From Streptomyces sp. RPT161 (lineage in GTDB: Bacteria; Actinomycetota; Actinomycetes; Streptomycetales; Streptomycetaceae): DNA of 64,000 nucleotides. Position 1 is the first letter of the stretch, and each line of letters begins with the position of its first letter. A program made the translations under genes and the position numbers. Shown here piece by piece: positions 17,059-24,423 of the stretch. The notes below the pieces were generated by a model that saw only the letters and a list, made by a program, of their open reading frames with translations, did not search any database and was not told where the DNA came from. The stretch covers positions 558,001 through 622,000 of the forward strand of contig NZ_JAPZVN010000001.1 in NCBI RefSeq assembly GCF_027533845.1, in the 5' to 3' direction.

Positions 17059-17769
17059 TCACTTGTCGCCTTCGAGGGTGTACGTCCGGTCGGCGGACGG
17101 GATGGAGGAGTCACTTCCGGGGGCGACGAGGGCCAGCCGGACATGGGTGGCGAAGGCCTCGGCGTAGGCGACGCGCTGGGCGTCCTCGGTGTCCAGGGCG
17201 AAGGTGATCGGCACCGCCTGGGTGCTGCGGCGGGCGTCGGGCTGGTCGCTGGTCTTGTTGATCGGGGTCTGGCTGCCGATCTTCAGCACCCGGGCGCCGG
17301 CGACGATGATCCGGGACTCGTTGTGCTGGTTCTGCCCGCTGGCGGGGAAGGTGGCGAAGATGTTGACGGTGTTCCCGGCGTGGATCTCGCCCGCCACCCC
17401 GGTCTCGGCGTCCACCATGATGGCGATCTCCTGTTCGCCGGACTTGAGTTGCGGCTGGTCGGAGAGCATGTCCCGTTGCAGCAGCGAGCCCTTGGCCAGT
17501 CCGGTGGCGGCGATCTTGCCGTTGATGGCGTTCAGGTCGGTGACCGCGGTCGGCGGCAGCCAGCGCTGCGGCATCGAGACCCTGTCGAACTGGTCGGCGG
17601 TCAGTGTCGAGTACGCGGCCACGTCCTGCCTCAGCTCATAGGCGAAGGCCTCGGGACCGACCTTGGAATCCACATCGTTGACCAGTGCCAGCACCCCGAA
17701 GAAGGCCGTGAGGGCGCACAGGCCGGACAGCACGAGCAGGATGACGCCGCGCCGCTGACGTGAGTTCAT
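17059..17769 (-). CDS. cpaB: CpaB/RcpC-like Tad pilus protein (SAF domain)
   Basis: 236 residues from the ATG at 17769 (MNSRQRRG); a TTG at 17781 is the alternative. One N-terminal membrane helix (~9-32) is followed by a SAF-type region. That region includes VAAYSTLTADQF, KGSLLQRDMLSD and a domain with EIAIMVDAETGVAGEIHAGNTVNIFATF. In Gram-negatives CpaB/RcpC binds the outer-membrane secretin. Here there is no outer membrane, and the protein probably works at the membrane-wall interface. Seven bases separate it from cpaE. Confidence 0.88.
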   Translation of the reverse strand: MNSRQRRGVILLVLSGLCALTAFFGVLALVNDVDSKVGPEAFAYELRQDVAAYSTLTADQFDRVSMPQRWLPPTAVTDLNAINGKIAATGLAKGSLLQRDMLSDQPQLKSGEQEIAIMVDAETGVAGEIHAGNTVNIFATFPASGQNQHNESRIIVAGARVLKIGSQTPINKTSDQPDARRSTQAVPITFALDTEDAQRVAYAEAFATHVRLALVAPGSDSSIPSADRTYTLEGDK

Positions 17770-17811
17770 CGACAGGACCAATCTCGTTGGGAGGAAGGGG
17801 CGAAGTCGGCT

Positions 17812-18660
17812 TCAACCGGTGCGCCTCGTGTCCTGGTCGGCCGCGGGCGCGGGCCCGGCCTCGCAGAACGCGCAGCGGTCACCGACGAGTTCGAGGCCGC
17901 ACCAGCGGCAGGGTTCGCGGTGTGCCGAGGACACCAGTTGGTACAGGACGCCGACGTCGGCGATGTACGCGGTGAACTCGGCGAGTTTGCCGGTGCCCCA
18001 CCAGCGTGCGGACTGGGCGGGCAGCGGCACCTCGCACACGTACTGGCAGTTCCAGTCCTGGCCGAGTCTGCCGCGTACCCAGTCGTCGGCGAATCCGTGC
18101 GAGCCGAAGGCGAGATGGGTGGCGTAGTTGGGTCCTGGCAACCGCAGAGCGTCGGTGAGTGGCTCAAGCCGTGCCTCGGGGGTGGCCAGCACGGCGAACC
18201 GGGCGCCCGGCATCCAGGACTTCAGATGCGAGCCGAGGCCCACCTCGACCCGGTCGAGTCGGGCGACGCTGCCCAGTACCGCACCGGCGTGGAGGTAGTG
18301 GGCGAGCAGCCGGGCGGCCGAGGCGATCACCCCGGGCCCCAGGTCGTACTGGGCTATCTGCCGCAACTGGTGGGCGAGCAGTGCCAGGGCCAGCGGTGGC
18401 AGGTCGACCTCGACCAGTGCCATCCGGTCGCTCTCCAGCAGCGAACGTAACGAGTGCAGCCGTATCCGGTGCTCGGCCGGCAGCGACGCGGGCACCACCA
18501 CGACGAGGTGCCCGACCGCCTCCAGCGCGGCCCAGGTCTCGGTCAGCGCCTGTTCCAGCGGCTGCTGACCGGGCGCGGGCAGCACGACGGCCGACGGGGA
18601 GTGCTGGGCGAGGGCAGGCAACAGCATGTCCTCGCTGGTGACGCCGATGACGGTCGACAT
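17812..18660 (-). CDS. Conserved hypothetical protein heading the tad operon, C-terminal zinc ribbon
   Basis: 282 residues from the ATG at 18660, with GGGGG upstream. No signal peptide or membrane segment. The N-terminal ~130 residues have alternating beta/alpha pattern (LVVVVPASLPAEHRIRLHS). Near the C-terminus CRWCGLELVGDRCAFCE forms a two-pair CxxC zinc ribbon (~253-270), followed by a disordered tail. I do not recognise the family. As first gene of the pilus operon, 42 bases before cpaB, it may be a cytosolic regulator or assembly factor. It is divergent from the chitinase gene. Confidence 0.78.
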   Translation of the reverse strand: MSTVIGVTSEDMLLPALAQHSPSAVVLPAPGQQPLEQALTETWAALEAVGHLVVVVPASLPAEHRIRLHSLRSLLESDRMALVEVDLPPLALALLAHQLRQIAQYDLGPGVIASAARLLAHYLHAGAVLGSVARLDRVEVGLGSHLKSWMPGARFAVLATPEARLEPLTDALRLPGPNYATHLAFGSHGFADDWVRGRLGQDWNCQYVCEVPLPAQSARWWGTGKLAEFTAYIADVGVLYQLVSSAHREPCRWCGLELVGDRCAFCEAGPAPAADQDTRRTG

Positions 18661-18793
18661 GGCCCGCGGACCCCCAGCCACTGCGGTTCCCACCTCTCAA
18701 CGTGCGCAGCCTATCCAGGATTTACGGGATGAGCAGGGCCTTGTGCTACCCAACCGCAACGCTCAGCAACCCTGAGGACTGCTGCCGCTCCTC

Positions 18794-18836
18794 TTGACAC
18801 TGGTACTGGTCTGGACCACTTTTGGTCTGCACCAAC
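18794..18836 (+). promoter_or_regulatory. Chitinase promoter with two DasR-type operators (dre)
   Basis: TTGACA at 18794-18799 is a perfect -35, with a weak -10 (CACTTT) after 17 bases. Two 16-base elements with matching TGGTCTGNACCA cores lie end to end: ACTGGTCTGGACCACT at 18805-18820 and TTTGGTCTGCACCAAC at 18821-18836. The first differs by one base from the DasR consensus ACTGGTCTAGACCACT. They cover the spacer, the -10 and the likely start point, so a bound repressor would block transcription. Direct repeats of this kind are known in Streptomyces chitinase promoters. Confidence 0.85.
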
Positions 18837-18883
18837 CCCCCTTCAACCTCCCGACGCGCGGGCGTCGCCCCCAGGAGGCCAAA

Positions 18884-20398
18884 ATGTCAGGTTCACGCCA
18901 TAGAATCCCCGGTTCGGATCCGGACCGCCGCCGACCGCGGCGCATCCTGCCCCTGCTCACCGCCGCCGCCCTGAGCGCCGCCGGGCTCGGGCTGGGCGCC
19001 ACCATGTCCACCGCCCACGCCGCGGACGCCAACCTGGCCGCCAACCCCGGCTTCGAGTCCGGGCTGTCCGGCTGGACCTGCACCGCCAACAGCGGGACGA
19101 CGGTCAACAGCCCGGTGCGCAGTGGAAGTTCCGCGCTCAAGGCGACGCCGACCGCCTCCGACGACGCCCAGTGCTCGCAGGTGGTCAGCGTGCGGCCGAA
19201 CTCCAGCTACTCGCTGAGCGCCTGGGTGCAGGGCAGCTACGTCTACCTCGGCGCGACCGGCACCGGCGGCACCGACCCGTCCACCTGGACCCCGTCGGCC
19301 TCCTCGTACCAGCAGCTCAGCACCAGCTTCACCACCGGCGCGAACACCACCTCGGTCACCGTCTACCTGCACGGCTGGTACGGGCAGCCCGCGTACTACG
19401 CGGACGACGTGAGCCTGACCGGGCCCGCGGGCAGCGGCGGCACGCCCACACCGACCCCCACCCCCACGCCGACCCCCACGCCGACGCCGACGCCCACCCC
19501 GCCCAGCAACTCCTCCGGCCTGCCCAAGCACGCGGTGACCGGCTACTGGCAGGACTTCTGCAACGGCGCCACCGTCCAGAAGCTCTCCGACGTCAACAGC
19601 CAGTACGACATCATCGCGGTGGCGTTCGCCAACGCCACGTCCACGCCCGGAGCGGTGGACTTCTCCGTCGACCCCTGTCTGAACTACACCGACGCGCAGT
19701 TCAAGTCCGACATCAAGGCGGCGCAGGCGGCGGGCAGGAAGGTGGTCATCTCCGTCGGCGGCCAGAACGGCACGATCTCGGTCTCCGACAGCACCTCGGC
19801 GACGAACTTCGCCAACAGCGTCTACACGCTGATGCAGAACTACGGCTTCGACGGCGTGGACATCGACCTGGAGAACGGGCTGAACCCCACGTACATGAGC
19901 CAGGCGCTGCACGCCCTGTCGGCGAAGGCGGGACCGGGCCTGATCATCACCATGGCCCCGCAGACCATCGACATGCTCTCGCCGTCCAGCGACTACTTCG
20001 CGACGGCGCTCGACATCAAGGACATCCTCACCGTCGTCAACACCCAGTTCTACAACTCGGGTTCGATGAACGGCTGTGACGGAAACGTCTACTCGGAAGG
20101 CTCGGTGGACTTCATCACCGCGCTGGCCTGCACCCAACTGCGGGGCGGCCTGGACCCGTCACAGGTGGGGATCGGCGTTCCGGCCTCCAGCAGCGCGGCG
20201 GGCAGCGGCTATGTCTCGCCGTCGGTGGTGAACAGCGCGCTGGACTGCCTGACCCAGGGCACCAACTGCGGTTCCTTCAAGCCGCCGCAGACCTGGCCGA
20301 CGCTGCGCGGCGCGATGACGTGGTCCACCAACTGGGACGCGTCCAACGGGAACTCCTTCGCCAACGGCGTGGGCACCCACGTGCACGCACTGCCGTAA
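18884..20398 (+). CDS. Secreted GH18 chitinase with N-terminal carbohydrate-binding module
   Basis: 504 residues from ATG with AGGAGG five bases upstream. Signal peptide 1-47 with an Arg-rich n-region (DRRRPRR, possible Tat character), cut near AHA|ADAN. Residues ~50-185 are a beta-sandwich carbohydrate-binding module (NLAANPGFESGLSGW ... AYYADDVSLTGP). Residues 187-206 are ten Thr-Pro repeats. The GH18 barrel (~213-504) has the catalytic DGVDIDLE with the proton-donor Glu. It hydrolyses chitin outside the cell. Expected to be induced by chitin through DasR, together with the LPMO 5 kb downstream. Confidence 0.95.
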   Translation: MSGSRHRIPGSDPDRRRPRRILPLLTAAALSAAGLGLGATMSTAHAADANLAANPGFESGLSGWTCTANSGTTVNSPVRSGSSALKATPTASDDAQCSQVVSVRPNSSYSLSAWVQGSYVYLGATGTGGTDPSTWTPSASSYQQLSTSFTTGANTTSVTVYLHGWYGQPAYYADDVSLTGPAGSGGTPTPTPTPTPTPTPTPTPTPPSNSSGLPKHAVTGYWQDFCNGATVQKLSDVNSQYDIIAVAFANATSTPGAVDFSVDPCLNYTDAQFKSDIKAAQAAGRKVVISVGGQNGTISVSDSTSATNFANSVYTLMQNYGFDGVDIDLENGLNPTYMSQALHALSAKAGPGLIITMAPQTIDMLSPSSDYFATALDIKDILTVVNTQFYNSGSMNGCDGNVYSEGSVDFITALACTQLRGGLDPSQVGIGVPASSSAAGSGYVSPSVVNSALDCLTQGTNCGSFKPPQTWPTLRGAMTWSTNWDASNGNSFANGVGTHVHALP

Positions 20399-20405
20399 CC
20401 CTCGA

Positions 20406-20444
20406 CGCCGGGGTCCGGGCGGCGTTGCCGCCCGGACCCCGGCG
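20406..20444 (+). terminator. Chitinase terminator
   Basis: A perfect 18-bp stem (left arm 20406-20423, right arm 20427-20444) has a three-base loop, starting seven bases after the chitinase stop. It may also act on the minus-strand DUF7848 gene, which ends at 20484. Confidence 0.88.
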
Positions 20445-20483
20445 TTACGGCTTGGGGGCGCCTGCCGCCTTGCATACGACGGA

Positions 20484-20717
20484 TCAGCCCGGCTCGTTGC
20501 GGACGACCATGGCGAACGAGGTCCGCAGTCGACGGAATCCAGCATGGCCGGTACGGCCGGCGTGCCGCAGGCACCAGATGTCAACGGGCTCGGTGGCGGT
20601 CTGCGGTCCGGACTCGTCCGCACAGTGGAGGCACTGGGCCTCCAGGGTGACGTCGGTGTCCGGGTGCTCGGTGATCGTGTGGTCCACGAACCGGTACACG
20701 ACTTTGCCGACGCTCAC
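20484..20717 (-). CDS. Small DUF7848-like protein with Cys/His pairs
   Basis: 77 residues from a GTG overlapping the previous stop (GTGA). The pattern YRFVDHTITEHPDTDVTLEAQCLHC ... WCLRHAGRTGHAGFRRLRTSFAMVVR has CLHC and CLRH pairs that could hold one zinc ion. It matches a small Streptomyces family usually found beside XRE/DUF6879-type regulators (recalled as DUF7848). Function unknown. Last gene of the WhiJ-like cassette. Confidence 0.75.
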   Translation of the reverse strand: MSVGKVVYRFVDHTITEHPDTDVTLEAQCLHCADESGPQTATEPVDIWCLRHAGRTGHAGFRRLRTSFAMVVRNEPG

Positions 20718-20905
20718 CGTGCGCCCCGGCTGATGACGTCCGCCAGCTTGAGCGCGACATCGGCGTTGACTCGTCCAAGCTGGATCAGGCTCAGGTAAGG
20801 GGACGCGGCATCGGCGCCGAGGGACGGCAGGGTGATTCCCGCTGCCGCGAGGGCATCCCGTAGCTTCGCTACTGCCCGATCAGTGGTGTTGGTTAGGGCT
20901 GCCAT
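20714..20905 (-). CDS. 63-residue conserved small protein of the WhiJ-like cassette
   Basis: Starts MAALTNTTDRAVAKLRDALAAAGITLPSL and ends ADVALKLADVISRGAR. No signal peptide, membrane segment or catalytic motif; it looks like a small helical protein. No Shine-Dalgarno sequence precedes the ATG. A TACCGT -10-like element ends eight bases before it, so the mRNA may be leaderless. A 19-base motif shared with the cassette's first promoter lies at 20947-20965. Overlaps the next gene by four bases. Confidence 0.72.
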   Translation of the reverse strand: MAALTNTTDRAVAKLRDALAAAGITLPSLGADAASPYLSLIQLGRVNADVALKLADVISRGAR

Positions 20906-20936
20906 GTCAATGACGGTAGAAGTAGGGCAAGTTGGC

Positions 20937-20965
20937 GGTCCACGAAGTTGCAGCCGGTTGCAGAG
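20937..20965 (-). promoter_or_regulatory. Internal promoter of the cassette with 19-base GTTGCA motif
   Basis: GTTGCAGCCGGTTGCAGAG (20947-20965, plus-strand reading) nearly matches GTTGCAACCTGTTGCAGAG at 22605-22623. On the minus strand it ends four bases before a possible -35 (TGGACC, 20937-20942), which is followed after 18 bases by TACCGT. This spacing would suit an activator. Confidence 0.5.
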
Positions 20966-20967
20966 GT

Positions 20968-21816
20968 TCACCCCAGGGCGTCGATCGCGGCAGTGATCAG
21001 CGCTCGCGCCTTGACCCCGTAGACAGCCATCTGCTGCAGTTCGGCGAATGCCTTCAGGTACATGGCCACCTCACCCGGCGCCGTCACCGTCACCTGCGCT
21101 GTCAGCAGTTCCACATGCACCCGAGCGTCATCGAACACGTTGAACGTCTCCATGGCCCATACACTCCTGGGCGCAACGGACGGAATCACCCCCAGGCTCA
21201 CCGAAGGCAGCGACATCACGGCCAGCAGGTGTCCCAACTGCCCGGCCATCGCCTCGGAGTCTCCGAACTGGAACCGCAAAACCGCCTCTTCGACCAACAT
21301 GGCGAAGCGGTGATCGCCCTCGCGCAGCACGCGTGAGCGGGCCAACCTCGCGGCCACGGCGTCAGCGACGTCATCCGGAGTCTCCCGGAAGGCAGCGACC
21401 GAAGACAGCACGGCGGATGCGTAACCGTGGGTCTGAAGAAATCCGGGCACCAAGTTGGAGCAGTACACGCGGAAATGGCGAGTCCGCTCGTACAACGGCA
21501 CATAGGACTCCTGCAGTCGACGCAGTCCGGTCCGGTGCAGGCGCTTCCACTGCATGTACAGGGATTCCGCTGCCCTGTTGGCCGCTACGAGATCGTCGAC
21601 CTGATCCTCCGCGCCGCACGCGAGGCACCACACTCGGATGTCGGTATCGGACGGCGCCGTCTTGGCGTTCTCGATGCGCGAGGACTTCGCCTTGTGCCAG
21701 CCACACCGGACAGCCAGATCGTGACCGGTCAGGCCCGCGTCCAGCCGGATTTCCCTGAGCCGCCCAGCGATGGCTTCACGGGCGGCTTCCGCGCTGGACG
21801 ACGGTGATGTGGGCAT
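20968..21816 (-). CDS. XRE-family regulator with DUF5753 domain (WhiJ-like)
   Basis: 282 residues. The N-terminal helix-turn-helix (~10-75) includes GRLREIRLDAGLTGHDLAVRCGWHKAKSSRIENAKTAPS. The remaining ~190 residues are the DUF5753 domain (LQESYVPLYERTRHFRVYCSNLVPGFLQTHGYA, SLGVIPSVAPRSVWAMETFNVFDD). Streptomyces encode dozens of these; WhiJ and relatives influence development, and some behave like toxin-antitoxin partners. Here it lies 27 bases downstream of a DUF6879 gene and controls, most likely, the small genes around it. Confidence 0.93.
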   Translation of the reverse strand: MPTSPSSSAEAAREAIAGRLREIRLDAGLTGHDLAVRCGWHKAKSSRIENAKTAPSDTDIRVWCLACGAEDQVDDLVAANRAAESLYMQWKRLHRTGLRRLQESYVPLYERTRHFRVYCSNLVPGFLQTHGYASAVLSSVAAFRETPDDVADAVAARLARSRVLREGDHRFAMLVEEAVLRFQFGDSEAMAGQLGHLLAVMSLPSVSLGVIPSVAPRSVWAMETFNVFDDARVHVELLTAQVTVTAPGEVAMYLKAFAELQQMAVYGVKARALITAAIDALG

Positions 21817-21843
21817 GTGCTGACTGTCCGGTGGCGTCTGGCG

Positions 21844-22368
21844 TCAGACCCGGTATTCCTCGTGGTCGATACCCCGGTCCCACACGGTCTCGAACGCCGT
21901 AGAGCAAAGTTTCACCACGGCCGGGTCCTCCGACAGTTCGTATCCCGCGCCGTCGCCGTCGCCCGTGAAGTGGTTGAACTCCACCAAACGGTCATCGAAG
22001 ATCCAGAAATCGTTGCCTGGCAAGGCGATGTCCGATGCCTGCCTCCTCGGCAACCAGCGGACCTGCTCGCCCGCCGCAATGTTGGTGAACGTTCCGCTGT
22101 GCTCGAACTGGATGTACTCGCTCACCGGTTCGGAGACGATCCGGGCTCGACGCATCACCACGCCCCGACCGACAGTACGGGAAACCAGGTCCAGCCACGG
22201 ACGCCACCAGGACTCCCGGTGGTTCGGATCCAATCGGTGCCCCTCCCTCCACGCCGCGAACCCCGACCGCTCGTAGTCCACGGCGTAAGAGTCCCGCATC
22301 TCAAGATGCACCGCCGAGTGCGTGGCCGAGTCCAGCAGCTCCTCAAAGCTGGGCACGGTCTGCGACAT
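21844..22368 (-). CDS. DUF6879 family protein
   Basis: 174 residues from the ATG at 22368, chosen because GGAGG lies six bases upstream; a GTG at 22371 is adjacent. Family pattern: FEELLDSATHSAVHLEMRDSYAVDYE, RIVSEPVSEYIQFEHSGTFTNIAAGEQVRWLPRRQASDIALPGNDFWIFDDRLVEFNHFTGDG. Cytosolic. Function not known, but the family is a constant partner of WhiJ-like regulators and may be the effector that the regulator restrains. It overlaps the upstream small gene by 26 bases. Confidence 0.88.
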   Translation of the reverse strand: MSQTVPSFEELLDSATHSAVHLEMRDSYAVDYERSGFAAWREGHRLDPNHRESWWRPWLDLVSRTVGRGVVMRRARIVSEPVSEYIQFEHSGTFTNIAAGEQVRWLPRRQASDIALPGNDFWIFDDRLVEFNHFTGDGDGAGYELSEDPAVVKLCSTAFETVWDRGIDHEEYRV

Positions 22369-22582
22369 CACATGCCTCCCTGATCATCTGTGCCATCCGG
22401 GCCGGGAGCCGGACCACGGCCTCGGTCTCGGGGATGGAACCAGCCTTCAGACAGTCGGCTCGAAGCTCCTCGTCCGCGAGCCAGCCCTGAAACACGAACT
22501 CTTGGTGGTCTTCGTCAAACCACACGGTCGGGCACTGATTGTCTCCGGTGTTGGGATCGATCCCGATGAACCGTAGGGCCAT
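22343..22582 (-). CDS. 79-residue conserved small protein, first gene of the WhiJ-like cassette
   Basis: Starts MALRFIGIDPNTGDNQCPTVWFDEDHQEFVFQGW with an AAGGGAGG ribosome site. Acidic, cytosolic, with no recognisable catalytic motif. Equivalent small proteins sit before DUF6879 genes in many Streptomyces. Overlapping the DUF6879 start by 26 bases, it is probably translated with it. Confidence 0.8.
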   Translation of the reverse strand: MALRFIGIDPNTGDNQCPTVWFDEDHQEFVFQGWLADEELRADCLKAGSIPETEAVVRLPARMAQMIREACDVADRAQL

Positions 22583-22604
22583 GCCTGCCTCCCTTGACGG
22601 GCCG

Positions 22605-22623
22605 GTTGCAACCTGTTGCAGAG
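22605..22623. promoter_or_regulatory. 19-base GTTGCA motif upstream of the cassette
   Basis: GTTGCAACCTGTTGCAGAG begins 23 bases before the first cassette gene. It contains two GTTGCA direct repeats ten bases apart (one helical turn) and recurs at 20947-20965. A likely binding site for the XRE regulator. Confidence 0.55.
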
Positions 22624-22759
22624 CATCTCTCTGCGTAGCGACACCATCAAGGGCGCACGGAGTCACGCGCGGGCTCGGCGCGTGGGTTCCCACTCCGTGC
22701 CGCGCACCTCGCAGCCGAACGCCCTGGCGGGCGCGGTGCCAGGGCGTTCTGTCGGTTGG

Positions 22760-23599
22760 TTACGGCTTGGGGAGCGTGCAGTCCGGCAGGGTGAGGTCGA
22801 CGGTGTTGCCGGTGCCCACGCAGGGGGCGATCAGATAGGTCTCCTCGGCGTAGCCGATGCCCTGGTGGATGGTGACGTTGCCGCTCTGGTCCACCTCGCA
22901 GGGGTTGTCCAGGGTGCACTGCTCGCCGTTCTCGTTGGTGGTGTTGTTGACCGCGACCACCTGGCCGGTCGAGGTGTCGATGACCGGTGAACCGGAGGTG
23001 CCGCCGATGACATGGCAGTCGGGGGTGTACCGGACGGAGTCCTTCCAGGTCCAGTCGGCCTCCTTCACCTCGTAGGCGAAGCCGTCGATCGCGCAGGAGT
23101 AGGTGGACTGCCAGTACCCGGAGACCACCTCGATGGAGTCCCCTTGGACCGGGTGGCTGGTGGCCAGCGGCAGCGCCTCGATCTGGTACTGCTGGCGGAT
23201 CTGGGCGTAGGTGCTGCTCAGTTGGTACAGCGTGATGTCGGTGTCGGTCATCGTCGCGTACAGCACCTTGCTGGCCTGCAACGTCCCGACCTGGTCACCG
23301 GCTGCGTCCAGCAGAGTGAACGTCCGGCTGGACGGCTGGTCGGTGATGACCTGGCCCGCGGCGGGCATCCCGCTCTCCAGGCAGTGCCCGTTGGTCATGA
23401 CCATCGCCGGGTCGTCGTCCGCCGCGGCGGGCGCCCTGACGACCGACCCGGAACAGTCGTCCAACGCCACCGTCCCGGCGAAGCCGACCTGCGCGTCCGC
23501 GGGCCGGGTCGCGGCACCGGCCGGTGCCGCGGTGGCACCGAGGAACGTGACGAGGGCGAGAGATGCTGCCGACAGGGCGGCGATGAGAGGTCTTTTCAT
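22760..23599 (-). CDS. Secreted trypsin-like (S1/V8-type) serine protease
   Basis: 279 residues from the ATG at 23599 with GGAGAGGA upstream. Signal peptide 1-29. The triad is readable: His72 in MVMTNGHCLES, Asp near 119-121 in TMTDTDITLYQL, Ser202 in GGTSGSPV. Several Cys (CSGS, NGHCL, YSCA, PDCH, QCTL, NPCE, APCV, PDCT) suggest three or four disulphides. Lies between two chitin-active genes and shares the 183-base region with the LPMO promoter, so it could be part of the same response. Substrate unknown. Confidence 0.92.
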   Translation of the reverse strand: MKRPLIAALSAASLALVTFLGATAAPAGAATRPADAQVGFAGTVALDDCSGSVVRAPAAADDDPAMVMTNGHCLESGMPAAGQVITDQPSSRTFTLLDAAGDQVGTLQASKVLYATMTDTDITLYQLSSTYAQIRQQYQIEALPLATSHPVQGDSIEVVSGYWQSTYSCAIDGFAYEVKEADWTWKDSVRYTPDCHVIGGTSGSPVIDTSTGQVVAVNNTTNENGEQCTLDNPCEVDQSGNVTIHQGIGYAEETYLIAPCVGTGNTVDLTLPDCTLPKP

Positions 23600-23715
23600 G
23601 TGGGGGGATCCTCTCCGTACCGGAGCGCTTCCGGAATTGGCATGCACATTGTCGGATCGCGCGGCCGAGAAGAGAACCCCTATGGACATGACCCGTCGTC
23701 AGACCTACCGTGGCT

Positions 23716-23731
23716 ATTGGTCCAGACCAAG
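23716..23731 (+). promoter_or_regulatory. DasR-type operator (dre) upstream of the LPMO gene
   Basis: ATTGGTCCAGACCAAG contains perfect TTGGTC/GACCAA arms and resembles the dre consensus ACTGGTCTAGACCACT. It lies 52 bases before the LPMO start in the region shared with the divergent protease gene, and could affect both. Confidence 0.7.
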
Positions 23732-23782
23732 CCTGGGCGCTCACATCGACCCTGAATCCCCCACGTTCCTCAGGAGTGAGCC

Positions 23783-24376
23783 ATGCGCGGAAAGCTCGGT
23801 GTGGTGATCGTCGGCCTCGGTGTCCTCGGGGCCTCCGTGCTCGCCACCGGCAGTGCCAGTAGCCATGGGTACACAAGCCAGCCGCCGAGCCGTCAGGCGC
23901 TGTGCGCCGACGGCACCGTGGACGACTGCGGCGACATCCAGTACGAACCCCAGAGCGTCGAAGGACCGAAGGGATTCCCGCAGGCGGGGCCGCCGGACGG
24001 CGCCATATGCAGTGGCGGCAACAGCCGCTTCGCACAGCTCGACGACCCGCGCGGCGGCCAGTGGCCCGCCACCCAGCTCACCGGCGGACAGACCTACGAC
24101 TTCACCTGGACGTTCACCGCCCGGCACGCCACCACTGACTTCGAGTACTTCATCACCAACGACAGCTACGATCCCACCCAGCCGCTGACCCGGGCGGAAC
24201 TCCAACCGCGGCCCTTCCTGACCGTCCCGTACGGCGGCAGGCCGCCGTCCAGTGGCACCGTCACCCAGCAGGGCACCATCCCCGCCGGTCTCACCGGCAG
24301 GCACCTCATCCTCGCGGTGTGGAACATCGCGGACACCGGCAACGCCTTCTACGCCTGCTCCGACGTGCAGTTCTGA
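23783..24376 (+). CDS. AA10 lytic polysaccharide monooxygenase (chitin-active)
   Basis: 197 residues. The signal peptide 1-27 ends exactly before His28 (ASS|HGYTSQPPSRQ), which becomes the N-terminal His of the copper histidine brace. The second brace residue is His115 (WTFTARHATT). Four Cys fit two disulphides. No carbohydrate-binding module is attached. The enzyme oxidatively cleaves crystalline chitin or cellulose chains, opening them to the chitinase upstream. The dre site points to chitin as substrate. Confidence 0.95.
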   Translation: MRGKLGVVIVGLGVLGASVLATGSASSHGYTSQPPSRQALCADGTVDDCGDIQYEPQSVEGPKGFPQAGPPDGAICSGGNSRFAQLDDPRGGQWPATQLTGGQTYDFTWTFTARHATTDFEYFITNDSYDPTQPLTRAELQPRPFLTVPYGGRPPSSGTVTQQGTIPAGLTGRHLILAVWNIADTGNAFYACSDVQF

Positions 24377-24423
24377 CACCGGCCCCGCTAAGGGAATTCT
24401 CAGCACTTCCTCATCCGGTGAAT

